Positions 63,940-64,000 of a stretch of DNA of 64,000 nt are shown here, in pieces. Source of the stretch: Qipengyuania aestuarii. Lineage in GTDB: Bacteria; Pseudomonadota; Alphaproteobacteria; Sphingomonadales; Sphingomonadaceae. Both the position numbers and the translations under genes were made by a program. The stretch lies in the NCBI RefSeq assembly GCF_019711535.1, contig NZ_JAIGNP010000002.1:434001-498000 (forward strand), given 5' to 3'. Each line of letters opens with the position of its first letter. The first letter of the stretch is position 1. The notes beneath the pieces are model-generated. The model was not told where the DNA came from. It searched no databases and was given only the letters and a program-made list of their open reading frames with translations.

Positions 63940-64000
63940 GGTCGTCTTTGCGCCTGGGTGCTTTGGCTAACCCGACCATCAGGGCTGTGTGCATGCAGGC

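Overview
The window is bacterial chromosome, almost certainly from an alphaproteobacterium of the Sphingomonadales (Erythrobacteraceae-like). This is inferred from GC-rich housekeeping genes, a ChpT-type phosphotransferase, a DUF3297 protein, an RpoH starting in the usual sphingomonad way, and the family-typical REP-like palindromes. No rRNA genes, CRISPR arrays or intact transposase genes were seen. Two tRNAs are present: Val-CAC on the minus strand and Leu-TAG on the plus strand.

Layout. (1) 1-4767, GC-rich: a K+ channel gene cut by the window edge, surE, serS and a sulfotransferase. (2) 4768-29300, visibly more A+T-rich: a complete Wzx/Wzy-type polysaccharide locus. It holds rmlACDB for dTDP-L-rhamnose, a priming sugar phosphotransferase, a Wza/Wzc export and kinase pair, an O-antigen ligase-like protein, a nucleotide-sugar dehydrogenase plus a UDP-uronate epimerase, five further glycosyltransferases, an acetyltransferase, a Wzx flippase, an EpsG/Wzy-like polymerase and, unusually, a murA-murB pair. 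(3) 29387-30983: decayed genes, including the C-terminal part of a type III restriction-like helicase-nuclease, lying against the 3' end of tRNA-Val. (4) 31194-40936: sppA, pyrB with a catalytically dead dihydroorotase partner, a TPR/SPOR protein with a ribbon-helix-helix-like protein and an orphan ParA, a DUF418 protein, and bfd-bfr behind two Fur-like boxes. (5) 41044-45907: DUF2721, der, DUF3297, two small acidic proteins, tRNA-Leu and tig with a long Lys/Ala/Pro tail. (6) 46034-55732: antiporter, amidase, TonB-dependent receptor, methyl-accepting chemotaxis protein, clpP, clpX and a small phosphatase-like protein starting at CTG. (7) 55750-63939: CDF metal transporter, mtgA, two paralogous SDRs around an HxlR regulator, rpoH, a GIY-YIG/pseudouridine-synthase fusion, a JAMM metalloprotease, chpT and an N-acetylmuramoyl-alanine amidase.

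How it fits together. The polysaccharide genes make at least dTDP-rhamnose and a UDP-uronic acid, assemble a repeat unit on undecaprenyl phosphate, flip and polymerise it, and export it through Wza/Wzc. The MurA/MurB homologues keep their catalytic residues and lie between flippase, acetyltransferase and glycosyltransferase genes, so they may make a lactyl-ether sugar for this polymer (inference).

The strongest candidate for something undescribed is at 61752-62108. A small GIY-YIG nuclease gene is bracketed by inverted copies of a REP-like palindrome, like a miniature transposon. It lies between a pseudouridine synthase gene and a JAMM gene and has fused in frame to the former. A nuclease-less copy of the same inverted pair lies at 1931-2023.
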